64,000 nucleotides of DNA, from assembly GCA_017529925.1 (NCBI GenBank), contig JAFXMZ010000014.1, positions 1 through 64,000 of the forward strand, in the 5' to 3' direction. Each line of letters begins with the position of its first letter. Within the stretch, counting starts at the first letter, position 1. Below the pieces are notes generated by a model. That model made no database searches and was not told the origin of the DNA. It saw nothing but the letters and a program-made list of their open reading frames with translations. The stretch comes from Clostridiales bacterium (GTDB taxonomy: Bacteria; Bacillota; Clostridia; Saccharofermentanales; Saccharofermentanaceae). Shown in pieces: positions 52,634 through 61,153 of the stretch. The position numbers were made by a program, and so were the translations under genes.

Positions 52634-54355
52634 TTAAAAGTAGATGTTTACCGTTGGTGTATTTAATATATCATCCCAAGTTTGTTGATCAAAAATATGA
52701 AAATACAACTCGATATCATTAATGTTTGTTATGCCGTTATTTTCAAGACTTGATGAAGGGATAACAATATCATCAACTATACGTTTATGTGCTCCAACAT
52801 CTGAAGAAAATACTGGAGAAATAGAATAACCATTTACCGAAAAACTACGCACTTGAACTGTTATATCTTTGTCAGTGTTGTTATAAATGTACACAATAAG
52901 AGATGGCCCCAAAATGGAAATATCATTTTTTATTCCTTTGCCTATTATTCTTATTCCATTTTTGTCATATAAACATGTTCCTGATTCATCTATTGGTTGG
53001 TTATATGAAGAAGCTGTTGTATTAATCCTAATAGAATCACTTTTAAATATATCGTCCCAAGTTTCATTGTCAATAACAAGGAAAGATAAATCAATGTAAG
53101 AAATAGTTGTAATACCACTGAGTTCAAGACTGCTTTTGGAAATGCTAAGCTTATCATTTGCTTTTTTACCTGCACCCACTTCAATCGACATCGAACAATC
53201 AATCATATAACCATTCACAGATTCATCACGAGCTTGGATGATTACATCATTATTACTATCATTCTCAACAAGAAGATTAATTTGTGGTCCATAATAACCT
53301 TTACTTGTATAGCCAGTTGCTGTAATCTTTATACCATTTTTATCAAGTAATACTTGATTAGGAATTGAAACATTATCATATGGATTAGAGGATGGTTTTG
53401 ATGTAGGATTTGTTGGCGCAATATATGCTTTGTTGGCTCTTGCACTCTTTTCACCAGACATTAATCCGTTGCCTCTTGTAATTCCATAAGAATCACATAT
53501 TTGCGAGAACTCTGCAGAACCAACAAATCCATTAAAAATATCTCTGTCACATTTTCCTGAATCCAACTGACTTTGCCAATATGACTTACCACTTGAATCT
53601 GATGATCGTCCCATAAATGCCTTATAAAGATCCTCAAGAAATTCACTATCGGTTTTATTCTTGTTTCTGTACTCACTTGAAAATACAAAACCATAAGCAG
53701 CTTCTGCACCACTTATTTTTCTGCTAGCCAATTTATTAGACCAATCTATCATTCCCGATTGATCACAAGATCTGCCCAGTATAATGCTATACAACCTATC
53801 CACAAACAAATTGATTTGAGCTACTTTGTTATAATCCTTCCCTCTTATATAGCATCCTGCTGTTATTCCATAAGAACCACACAACTTAAAGAATTCATTA
53901 GAATTAGCAAACCCCAAAAACAAATCCTCACGACTCATCCCATTATTCATTTTTAAAAGCCAGTCAGCTTTGCCAGCAGGATCTGAATCCCTTCCGAAGA
54001 AAGCCTTATACATTATTTCAACATATTTGTCATTCGAATACCCTTTGTTTTGAAACTCAGGAGAAAAGATAAAACCAAAAGCAACAGACACACCAGTCGC
54101 TTTTCCATTTTTTAGTTTCTCAGTCCAATCGGCCAACCCTTTGGAATCAGGCTCTCTTCCAATACAAATCAGATAAAGTCTAGTAACGAACTCATTAACA
54201 CCATTTTCATTGTATTCTAATGTTAATGGATTAAGAGATTGAACATTTGACACTGCATTCGACTTAGTATTAGTTGAAGAAGCAGAAACATAAAAAGAAG
54301 TACTCATTATAATCAAAACAGATAACACAGTACATAATACTTTTTTAACTCTCAT
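52634..54355 (-). CDS. Secreted DUF4214 protein with tandem C-terminal repeats
   Basis: 573 aa. A signal peptide (RVKKVLCTVLSVLIIMSTS, ending VSA) and a short linker precede two DUF4214 units (about residues 55-165 and 178-290, each with RLY..I..GR and GRDSDPAGK or GRSSDSSGK). A Ser/Pro-rich linker follows, then two copies of a ~115-residue beta-rich repeat. Copy one runs from LLDKNGIKITATGYTSKG to NETWDDIF, copy two from LYDKNGIRIIGKGIKND to QQTWDDIL. No catalytic motif is seen. Base composition is clearly more AT-rich than the flanking genes, suggesting recent acquisition. It lies between pfp and rplS. TTGGAGGTGA precedes the start. Its N-terminal half resembles the gene at 1201-2943. Confidence 0.78.
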   Translation of the reverse strand: MRVKKVLCTVLSVLIIMSTSFYVSASSTNTKSNAVSNVQSLNPLTLEYNENGVNEFVTRLYLICIGREPDSKGLADWTEKLKNGKATGVSVAFGFIFSPEFQNKGYSNDKYVEIMYKAFFGRDSDPAGKADWLLKMNNGMSREDLFLGFANSNEFFKLCGSYGITAGCYIRGKDYNKVAQINLFVDRLYSIILGRSCDQSGMIDWSNKLASRKISGAEAAYGFVFSSEYRNKNKTDSEFLEDLYKAFMGRSSDSSGKSYWQSQLDSGKCDRDIFNGFVGSAEFSQICDSYGITRGNGLMSGEKSARANKAYIAPTNPTSKPSSNPYDNVSIPNQVLLDKNGIKITATGYTSKGYYGPQINLLVENDSNNDVIIQARDESVNGYMIDCSMSIEVGAGKKANDKLSISKSSLELSGITTISYIDLSFLVIDNETWDDIFKSDSIRINTTASSYNQPIDESGTCLYDKNGIRIIGKGIKNDISILGPSLIVYIYNNTDKDITVQVRSFSVNGYSISPVFSSDVGAHKRIVDDIVIPSSSLENNGITNINDIELYFHIFDQQTWDDILNTPTVNIYF

Positions 54356-54502
54356 CTATCTTCACCTCCAAAAACAATATATTCACATGTTACATATTGA
54401 TTTTGAACATAACAATAAGTCAAAGCATCTTTATACAAATTATTAAAACTAGAGAAACAAATGGTTAACACATACTTAGCTATGTGCATACAAAAAAGAA
54501 CA

Positions 54503-54537
54503 AAAAACGGGGACCGCTTGATACGATCCCCGTCTTT
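54503..54537 (-). terminator. Terminator after rplS
   Basis: ACGGGGA and TCCCCGT form the stem, with T runs on both ends (TTTTTTG on the minus strand), 38 bases past the rplS stop. Confidence 0.75.
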
Positions 54538-54571
54538 TTGTTCAAATTGAACTTCGCTTTTGTCCGAAGAA

Positions 54572-54913
54572 TCAGAGCTTCTCCTGGATACGTGCAGCTT
54601 TTCCCTGACGTCCGCGGAGATAATAGAGCTTTGCTCTTCTTACGCGACCCTTACGTACGATTTCGATCTTCTCGATCTTGGGAGAATGTACGGGAAGAAT
54701 ACGCTCGACACCTACGCCGTATGAGATACGGCGGATCGTCATGGTCTCGGAAATTCCGCCGCCCTTACGAGCGATGACATATCCCTCGAAAACCTGGATA
54801 CGCTCACGGTTTCCCTCCTTGATCTTGAGGTGAGCTTTTACATAGTCACCGATCTCGACCTCGGAAAAGTTATTGCGAAGATTTTCCTGCTCGATAACTT
54901 TAACCAAATCCAT
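54572..54913 (-). CDS. rplS: Ribosomal protein L19
   Basis: 113 aa, standard length. Located at the 30S-50S interface. Shows [41 protein letters not shown] and [22 protein letters not shown] at 54913 has AAGGAGG 8 bases upstream; a longer frame is rejected. Last gene of the rpsP-khpA-rimM-trmD-rplS series. Confidence 0.97.
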   Translation of the reverse strand: MDLVKVIEQENLRNNFSEVEIGDYVKAHLKIKEGNRERIQVFEGYVIARKGGGISETMTIRRISYGVGVERILPVHSPKIEKIEIVRKGRVRRAKLYYLRGRQGKAARIQEKL

Positions 54914-54990
54914 CTTGAGTTCCTCCTTGTCCTGTAGATGTTCGTGCCTCGTACAGGCAGAGGACCATCCCATTTAGCTGATATAGTATA

Positions 54991-55728
54991 TTACAACGTA
55001 TTTTTGAATGCAAGCATTTTTGTCCAATCTTCTTCAGACAATTGAAGCCTGTCTATCATATCAGCTCTTTTTTCCCATGTCTCAACAAGTGAAGCTATCC
55101 TGTTATACTCATCTGACCTTGCCTTGTCCCCGGACATAAGGACCTCTGGAACGTCCTTATCATGCCACTTTGGAGGCTTTGTATACTGAGGCGCCTCAAG
55201 TGTTCCGTTCATATGTGATTCGTTAGTGAAAGCCTCGATGTTCGGAAGCACTCCGGGTATCATCCTGGATATCGAATCTATCATCACGCATGCGGCCGGT
55301 TCACCGCCGGTAAGCACATAATCGCCGATCGAGATCTCTTCATCGACTATCTCATCCGTTACTCTGGCATCGATACCTTCATAATGGCCGCAGATGATAG
55401 CGATATGAGACATTTTCGACAGGGATATGGCCATTTCCTGATCGAAGACACTTCCCTTCGGGCTCACATAGATCGTATAAGGCCTGTCTTCATCCTTTTC
55501 GAAAGTGCTCCTCCAGGAATCATATACGGGACCGCACTGCATGAGCATTCCGGTTCCGCCGCCGTAAAGCGTATCATCGACCTTTCTGTATCGTGAATCA
55601 TCGGTAAAATCCCTAATATCGACCGCATCGATCTCGATAAGGCCTTTCTCGCATGCCCTTCCGATAATGCTCTGATACAGGAAATCCTTAACCTGTGACG
55701 GAAAGAGTGTCAGCACCGAAAACTTCAT
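54991..55728 (-). CDS. trmD: tRNA (guanine-37-N1)-methyltransferase
   Basis: 245 aa. Methylates G37 next to the anticodon, preventing +1 frameshifting. SPOUT knot enzyme with CGHYEGIDARVTDEIVDEE, SIGDYVLTGGEPAACVMIDS and RMIPGVLPN. Its start overlaps the rimM stop by four bases (ATGA). Confidence 0.97.
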   Translation of the reverse strand: MKFSVLTLFPSQVKDFLYQSIIGRACEKGLIEIDAVDIRDFTDDSRYRKVDDTLYGGGTGMLMQCGPVYDSWRSTFEKDEDRPYTIYVSPKGSVFDQEMAISLSKMSHIAIICGHYEGIDARVTDEIVDEEISIGDYVLTGGEPAACVMIDSISRMIPGVLPNIEAFTNESHMNGTLEAPQYTKPPKWHDKDVPEVLMSGDKARSDEYNRIASLVETWEKRADMIDRLQLSEEDWTKMLAFKNTL

Positions 55729-56273
55729 CTTCCGCCGCCTTTCGAAGTCTCGTATATCTCATATAATCCTTCGGGAAGACGTGTCCTGATAATGCCTGAA
55801 CCCGTATCGACCTCATAGCACACAGTCTTAAGGAAAGGAACCTGAAGATCTCTCTTACCGCTTCTCCTGATGCTAAGGATAGAGTTTGCCCCGGTCTCAT
55901 ATACATCATTGACGACACCGAGACTGCCGATATCGTCATCGACAGCTTCAAGACCTATAAGATCGGCAATAAAGAACCTGTCCTCAGGAAGCTTGACCGC
56001 ATCTTCCCTGCCAACCGAAAGGAACATTCCCTTGAGCTTCTCGGCTTCAGTCCTGTCCTCAGTCTGCCTGAACTTCACCAGAACGACATCCTTATCGATC
56101 CTGGTTGATTCAACATCATAAGAAATGCCGGGATCACCTTCCGGATCCTTTGACAGGATAACTTTCTTCAGCTTCTTAAATCTTTTTGCATCATCAGTAA
56201 TCGGGAAGACTTTTACCTCTCCCCGAATACCGTGCGCATTTATTATCTTGCCGATCACAAAACGTTCGGTCAT
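55725..56273 (-). CDS. rimM: 16S rRNA processing protein RimM
   Basis: 182 aa. Assists maturation of the 30S head with S19. N-terminal RimM domain (IGKIINAHGIRGEVKVFPITDD) and a C-terminal PRC-barrel (ADLIGLEAVDDDIGSLGVVND). Its start shares one base with the khpA stop, and its end overlaps trmD. Confidence 0.94.
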   Translation of the reverse strand: MTERFVIGKIINAHGIRGEVKVFPITDDAKRFKKLKKVILSKDPEGDPGISYDVESTRIDKDVVLVKFRQTEDRTEAEKLKGMFLSVGREDAVKLPEDRFFIADLIGLEAVDDDIGSLGVVNDVYETGANSILSIRRSGKRDLQVPFLKTVCYEVDTGSGIIRTRLPEGLYEIYETSKGGGR

Positions 56274-56503
56274 CAGTCAATGATATCTACGACAACGCGC
56301 TTGCCGCTCTTAAGATACTTTGCTTTCATGATCGAACGGATAGCCTGAGCCCTTCTGCCGTTCTTTCCGATGATCTTTCCCATATCATCAGGTGATACGG
56401 AAAGCTCGAAAACAACAGTATTGCCGCGCTCGGACTTCTTAACGACTACCTCGTCGGGATTGTTGACGAGGGATCTGGCCATATAAGTTAAAAGGTCACT
56501 CAT
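56273..56503 (-). CDS. khpA: KH-domain RNA-binding protein KhpA (YlqC)
   Basis: 76 aa, essentially one KH domain with the MGKIIGKNGRRAQAIRSIM loop. Works with KhpB in RNA binding and cell-size control in Firmicutes. It lies in the conserved position between rpsP and rimM. Confidence 0.93.
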   Translation of the reverse strand: MSDLLTYMARSLVNNPDEVVVKKSERGNTVVFELSVSPDDMGKIIGKNGRRAQAIRSIMKAKYLKSGKRVVVDIID

Positions 56504-56517
56504 AATATGTCCCCTTA

Positions 56518-56760
56518 TCAGATGATTCCCTGCTTCTTAAGGATAGCGCGTACTGTATCAGTAGGCTGAGCGCCGTTTCCGATCCACTTCTTTGCAGCCT
56601 CTGCATCGATCTTGATGTCAGCGGGATCTGTGAGAGGGTTGTAGTAACCGATCTCCTCGATGAACCTGCCGTCACGGGGATAACGGGAATCTGCAACTAC
56701 CACACGATAGAAAGGTGCCTTTTTCTTACCCATTCTTCTGAGACGAATCTTAACTGCCAT
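56518..56760 (-). CDS. rpsP: Ribosomal protein S16
   Basis: 80 aa, standard. Typical [19 protein letters not shown] start, [20 protein letters not shown] and [23 protein letters not shown] precedes the start. It follows ffh by 73 bases. Confidence 0.97.
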   Translation of the reverse strand: MAVKIRLRRMGKKKAPFYRVVVADSRYPRDGRFIEEIGYYNPLTDPADIKIDAEAAKKWIGNGAQPTDTVRAILKKQGII

Positions 56761-56833
56761 TTTTCTTTTCCTCCAAATATATAATTTGTCTTTTTATTTG
56801 ATTCACTCCTGCAAGCAGGGTGGAATTCACTTA

Positions 56834-58207
56834 TCAGAACATTCTTCCCTTGCGTCCGAGACCCGGGAACTTACCTCCCGCCAATCCGCCGAGACCCTTC
56901 GGGATCTTCAGGCCGCCTTTCGAAAACCTCTTCATCATCTGTGCGGTCTGGTCATACTGCTTCATGAGAGTATTGACATCCTGTACCGTAGTTCCTGAAC
57001 CTGCGGCGATCCTCTTCCTTCGTGAAGCGTTGAGGATCTGGGGATTCTTTCTCTCCTTCTTCGTCATGGATCTGATGATGGCCATATTCTTCTCGATAAC
57101 GGCATCAGATCCGTCAAGCTGATCGTCATTGACCTTGCCCGATACACCGGGGATCATCTTGATGATGTCCTTCATCGAGCCCATATTCTTCATCTGTTCA
57201 AACTGTGAAAGAAGGTCATCGAGAGTAAACTGATTGTTCATCATCCTCTCCATGGACTTCCTTGCGGCTTCCTCATCGATATTCTGCTGAGCCTTCTCGA
57301 GGAGGCTCATGACATCACCCATACCGAGGATCCTGTCTGCCATCCTGTTGGGATAGAATGCCTCGATGGCATCTGTCTTCTCACCTACGCAGATATACTT
57401 TATAGGCTTGCCTGTCATCTTACGGATGGAAAGCGCTGCACCGCCTCGGGCATCACCATCCATCTTAGTCATTATGAAACCGTCCATACCGATGGCTTCT
57501 TCAAATGCCATTGCTACATTAAGGGCTTCCTGACCGATCATGGAATCAACGACAAGGAGCTTCTCGTCAGGCTTTACGACTGAATTGATCTCCTTGAGTT
57601 CATCCATCATCTCTTCATCAACGACAGTACGGCCGGCCGTATCGACGATAAGGAAGTTGCAGAGCATGTACTTAGCCTTCTCTATGGCTTCCTTTGCAAT
57701 CTTACCGGCATTCTTCTCTTCAGGATGGATATAACAGTCTATCTTCTCGGACTCGGCGAGAACACGGAGCTGCTCGGCAGCAGCGGGTCTGTGCACGTCG
57801 ACAGAGACTACCATTGGCTTCTTGCCGTCCTTCTTGAGGATCTTGGCGAGCTTGACTGCAGTCGTCGTCTTACCTGCACCCTGAAGACCGTAGAGCATTA
57901 CGACCGTAAAACCCGAAGGATTGACGCTTATCTTCGCTTCGCCCTCACCGAGGAGCTCCACAAGTGACTGATGAACGATCTTTACGATCTGCTGTCCGGG
58001 AGTAAATGATCCCTCGATATCAGCATTCTTACACTTCTCGCTCATATCTGCCACGAAAGACTTGGCTACACTGTAATTAACGTCAGCCTCAAGAAGCGCC
58101 ATACGGATCTCGCGCATCATATCCTTGATGTCCTGCTCGGTGACTCTCGCCTTGCCGCGCATGGCATTCGTTATCTTCTGAAGTTTTGCCGACAGACTCT
58201 CAAACAT
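56834..58207 (-). CDS. ffh: Signal recognition particle protein Ffh
   Basis: 457 aa. Binds SRP RNA and signal sequences and partners FtsY. N domain, then the G domain with YGLQGAGKTTTAVKLAKIL, SVDVHRPAAAEQL, DTAGRTVVDEEMMDEL and TKMDGDARGGAALS, then a Met-rich M domain (from about residue 320) ending GGLAGGKFPGLGRKGRMF. It follows ylxM by 2 bases. Confidence 0.97.
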   Translation of the reverse strand: MFESLSAKLQKITNAMRGKARVTEQDIKDMMREIRMALLEADVNYSVAKSFVADMSEKCKNADIEGSFTPGQQIVKIVHQSLVELLGEGEAKISVNPSGFTVVMLYGLQGAGKTTTAVKLAKILKKDGKKPMVVSVDVHRPAAAEQLRVLAESEKIDCYIHPEEKNAGKIAKEAIEKAKYMLCNFLIVDTAGRTVVDEEMMDELKEINSVVKPDEKLLVVDSMIGQEALNVAMAFEEAIGMDGFIMTKMDGDARGGAALSIRKMTGKPIKYICVGEKTDAIEAFYPNRMADRILGMGDVMSLLEKAQQNIDEEAARKSMERMMNNQFTLDDLLSQFEQMKNMGSMKDIIKMIPGVSGKVNDDQLDGSDAVIEKNMAIIRSMTKKERKNPQILNASRRKRIAAGSGTTVQDVNTLMKQYDQTAQMMKRFSKGGLKIPKGLGGLAGGKFPGLGRKGRMF

Positions 58208-58209
58208 CC

Positions 58210-58530
58210 TTATATCTCCGTCTTAAGTGCTTCGAGGAGCGCTCTTGCTCCTTCTGCATCATCGCCGTCGATCAGATCGATGGCTTCATTTATTATCGTC
58301 ATCTGCGAAGAGAACCTGCCCGCCAGTCCGAGCTTCTCTTCATATTCACGGAGCTGGCGAATAGCTCTCTTCACGGTATCGCCTACTCCCTGTCTGCTTA
58401 TATTCTCCGATTCGGCGATCTCTGCAAGAGAAAGGTCCTCATTGAGATAAAGCTCCAGTGTGTTCCTCATCTTGTCTGTCAGCAGGTTCCCGTAAAAATC
58501 GAGAAGTATCGTATCTTCCGTCGTCTTCAT
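58210..58530 (-). CDS. ylxM: YlxM-type helix-turn-helix protein
   Basis: 106 aa. The family partners with SRP in Firmicutes. Visible HTH LTDKMRNTLELYLNEDLSLAEIAESENISRQGVGDTVKRA resembles sigma-70 region 4. ATG at 58530 has AAGGAG 6 bases upstream; the longer frame is rejected. It heads the ffh-rpsP-khpA-rimM-trmD-rplS run. Confidence 0.9.
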   Translation of the reverse strand: MKTTEDTILLDFYGNLLTDKMRNTLELYLNEDLSLAEIAESENISRQGVGDTVKRAIRQLREYEEKLGLAGRFSSQMTIINEAIDLIDGDDAEGARALLEALKTEI

Positions 58531-58554
58531 CACAGGCTCCTTCCTTGGACCGAT

Positions 58555-58592
58555 AAAAAAACACAAGCATCATAATACATGCTTGTGTTTTT
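58555..58592 (-). terminator. Terminator after tyrS
   Basis: ACACAAGCAT and ATGCTTGTGT form a ten-base stem with flanking A and T runs, 50 bases past the tyrS stop and before ylxM. Confidence 0.8.
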
Positions 58593-58644
58593 GGTGTCAA
58601 GTATTTTTACTTGTCAGAAGTAATATCTTCCCGAAAATGACCTG

Positions 58645-59871
58645 TCAGGCTTTGATAACGGCTTTCTTGAAGATCTTCTTACCCTTCCTGACCTTTACTC
58701 CTGCGGAAAGAGCATCCTTCGAGACCATAGCATAAGTATCTGTGACCTTCTCACCGTCAAGTGAAACTCCGCCCTGTTCGATGAGTCTCCTTGCTTCGCC
58801 TCTGCTCTTGCAGATATCCATCCTTATAAGGAGGTCAACGATGCAGAGTCCCTCATCAGGGACCTCAGCAGTATCAAGCTCACAAGTAGGCATATTGGAA
58901 TCATCTCCGCCGCCCATAAAGAGCGAGTGTGAAGCATCCCTGGCCTTGGAAGCCTCTTCTTCTCCGTGAACGAGCTTGGTAAGCTCATATGCGAGGATCT
59001 CCTTCTTCTCGTTGATCCTGGAGTCATCCCACTTTTCCATTTCGGCTATCTCTTCAAGAGAGATGAAAGTGAGCATCTTGATGCACTTCATTACATCCTG
59101 ATCGCCTACATTTCTCCAATACTGGAAGAACTCATAAGGAGTAGTCTTCTGAGGATCGAGCCATACGGCACCCTTGGCGGTCTTACCCATCTTCTTGCCT
59201 TCGGAATTAAGAAGGAGCGTGATAGTCATTGCATAAGCATCCTTACCGCTCTTTCTCCTGATGAGCTCCGTTCCTGCGAGCATATTGCTCCACTGATCGT
59301 CTCCGCCGAATTCCATATTGCATCCGTATTTCTCGTTCAGGTACCAGAAATCGTATGCCTGCATGATCATATAATTGAACTCGAGGAAGGAAAGACCCTT
59401 TTCCATCCTCTGCTTATAACACTCTGCACGCAGCATGTTATTTACGGAGAAGTGAGGTCCGACATCGCGAAGGAGCTTTATATAGTTAAGGTCGAGCAGC
59501 CAGTCAGCATTATTTACGGCAATAGCCTTGTCCTCTCCAAACTCTATGAACTTCTCCATCTGTGCCTTAAAGCACCTGCAGTTATGCTCGATGGTCTCGG
59601 GAGTGAGCATGGATCTCATATCCGACCTTCCGGAAGGATCTCCTATATATCCTGTACCTCCGCCAAGGAGTACGACAGGCTTGTTGCCGGCCATCTGAAG
59701 TCTCTTCATGAGGCAAAGAGCCATGAAATGTCCTACATGGAGGGAATCAGCCGTAGGATCGAAGCCGATATAGAACTTTGCTCCTCCGTTATTGATAAGA
59801 TCTCTTATCTCCTTCTCGTCCGTAACCTGTGCTATCAGGCCTCTTGCCTGAAGTTCTTCATAGATCTGCAT
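58645..59871 (-). CDS. tyrS: Tyrosyl-tRNA synthetase
   Basis: 408 aa class I synthetase. HIGH-type motif in FDPTADSLHVGHFMALCL, tyrosine pocket NYMIMQAYDFWYL and GGDDQWSNMLAG, KMSKS-type loop KKMGKTAKGAVWLD, and a C-terminal S4 domain (RGEARRLIEQGGVSLDGEKVTD). Only 63 bases separate it from the upstream gene and I see no T-box leader there. Confidence 0.95.
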   Translation of the reverse strand: MQIYEELQARGLIAQVTDEKEIRDLINNGGAKFYIGFDPTADSLHVGHFMALCLMKRLQMAGNKPVVLLGGGTGYIGDPSGRSDMRSMLTPETIEHNCRCFKAQMEKFIEFGEDKAIAVNNADWLLDLNYIKLLRDVGPHFSVNNMLRAECYKQRMEKGLSFLEFNYMIMQAYDFWYLNEKYGCNMEFGGDDQWSNMLAGTELIRRKSGKDAYAMTITLLLNSEGKKMGKTAKGAVWLDPQKTTPYEFFQYWRNVGDQDVMKCIKMLTFISLEEIAEMEKWDDSRINEKKEILAYELTKLVHGEEEASKARDASHSLFMGGGDDSNMPTCELDTAEVPDEGLCIVDLLIRMDICKSRGEARRLIEQGGVSLDGEKVTDTYAMVSKDALSAGVKVRKGKKIFKKAVIKA

Positions 59872-59934
59872 ATTATAAAGCTCCCTTATGAGTTATTGTC
59901 TGACTTGATAATTATATTCGAAAAGAACGTAAAA

Positions 59935-60495
59935 TCAACTTTTGGCCCACATAATGCAGTAAGCCTGCGTCCTGGCGGCGAAGTTATCCCCCTTGAGAAG
60001 CGATATGACCTCATCCCTGTCATACCACCTTGCCTCGATCTCCTCCTCAGAGGAAGTACTGGGCGCAAATTCGCCACGGGCCCTTCCTATGATGACCGTA
60101 CTCTTCTCGTTTGTTATCCCGACGCCTGAGAAGCTCGGAGCCCAGACATCATCTACCGATACAAGCTCGAGTCCGGTTTCCTCCCAAAGTTCCCTTTTCG
60201 CTGCGGTCATGACATCTTCTCCCGGATCGATAAGTCCTGCAGGAAAATTATAGGCAAACTGACCGACTGCCATCCTGAATTCCTTGTTGAGCAGTATCTT
60301 CTGTCCCGTTATATCGTGAATAATAAGAACGACAGCATCACACTTATCGCCCTTAACTCCGTTCAGATCCTTTATATCGTGATCACGGCTGATCATCTCA
60401 TAATTCTTGATCTTGCCGTCATTTGTTTCATACTGAAGGTCATATCTTGTAATAAACTTTCCTTCAAGAACCTTCTTAAGCCCTAAAAACTTCAT
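59935..60495 (-). CDS. NUDIX hydrolase
   Basis: 186 aa. The NUDIX box GLIDPGEDVMTAAKRELWEETGLEL matches GX5EX7REUXEEXGU. The surrounding FPAGLIDPGED and the length resemble ADP-ribose pyrophosphatases, but the substrate is not decided by sequence. It starts 14 bases after the flavin reductase gene. Confidence 0.88.
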   Translation of the reverse strand: MKFLGLKKVLEGKFITRYDLQYETNDGKIKNYEMISRDHDIKDLNGVKGDKCDAVVLIIHDITGQKILLNKEFRMAVGQFAYNFPAGLIDPGEDVMTAAKRELWEETGLELVSVDDVWAPSFSGVGITNEKSTVIIGRARGEFAPSTSSEEEIEARWYDRDEVISLLKGDNFAARTQAYCIMWAKS

Positions 60496-60509
60496 TTAAT
60501 ATCGTCCTT

Positions 60510-61127
60510 TCAGCTCTTTTTCCCGAGCCTTTTCCGGAGTATCTCCTCTGATGCGGCTGAATACCCGAAGAATCCGACTTTCTCTCCAAGAAGGAAATAC
60601 TCTCCGTGATTATAGGCACAGAGCTTTGCATTATCAAGACAGAGCCTGCCCTTGTCGTCGAGAAGATAGGAATCGGCCGTAACCGCAGTAACCTCTGCGA
60701 TAAACATATCATGGCTTCCGAGTTCTGTAATGCTCTTAACCTTGCACGAAAGTGACACGGGCGCTTCCTTTATCGCATAAGCATAGTCGAGCCCGCTGGC
60801 CTTTACGGCAGTAAGACCGCATTCCTTAAACTTATCCTCATCGGCTCCGGACCTGATGCCGCAGTGATCACAGGCTTTAACAAGAGATTTGTTTACAAGA
60901 TTGATAACGAATTCTCCCGTTTCCTTAATGATGTCATATGAATGCCTTGATTTCCGGATCGATACCGATACCATCGGAGGTTCTGAATTGACAGTACCTG
61001 CCCATGCGACCGTTATGATATTCGGTCTTTCCTTTTCGGGATCCTTACCTGCACACGAAACCATTACTACAGGCACGGGATTGAGTATGGTCGATACGCC
61101 CACTTCGATCTTGTCATGTTTTGCCAT
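60510..61127 (-). CDS. Flavin reductase-like domain protein (flavoredoxin type)
   Basis: 205 aa. FMN-binding split-barrel: NPVPVVMVSCAG, NIITVAWAGTVNSEPPMVSVSI, RHSYDIIKETGEFVINL and CDHCGIRSGADEDKF are typical of flavoredoxins of anaerobes. Probably an FMN-dependent redox protein; the partner is unknown. The Cys-rich stretch around CDHCG is common in the family. Confidence 0.85.
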   Translation of the reverse strand: MAKHDKIEVGVSTILNPVPVVMVSCAGKDPEKERPNIITVAWAGTVNSEPPMVSVSIRKSRHSYDIIKETGEFVINLVNKSLVKACDHCGIRSGADEDKFKECGLTAVKASGLDYAYAIKEAPVSLSCKVKSITELGSHDMFIAEVTAVTADSYLLDDKGRLCLDNAKLCAYNHGEYFLLGEKVGFFGYSAASEEILRKRLGKKS

Positions 61128-61153
61128 CTTATATACCTCTGATCTTTAGATAT

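Noticed and set aside
54990..58207. SRP RNA or other small RNA gene within the ffh region
   Set aside because: Genes are packed with short gaps, and no SRP-like tetraloop hairpin is visible.
59872..59934. T-box leader for tyrS
   Set aside because: Only 63 bases separate it from the upstream gene, with no specifier stem or T-box sequence.
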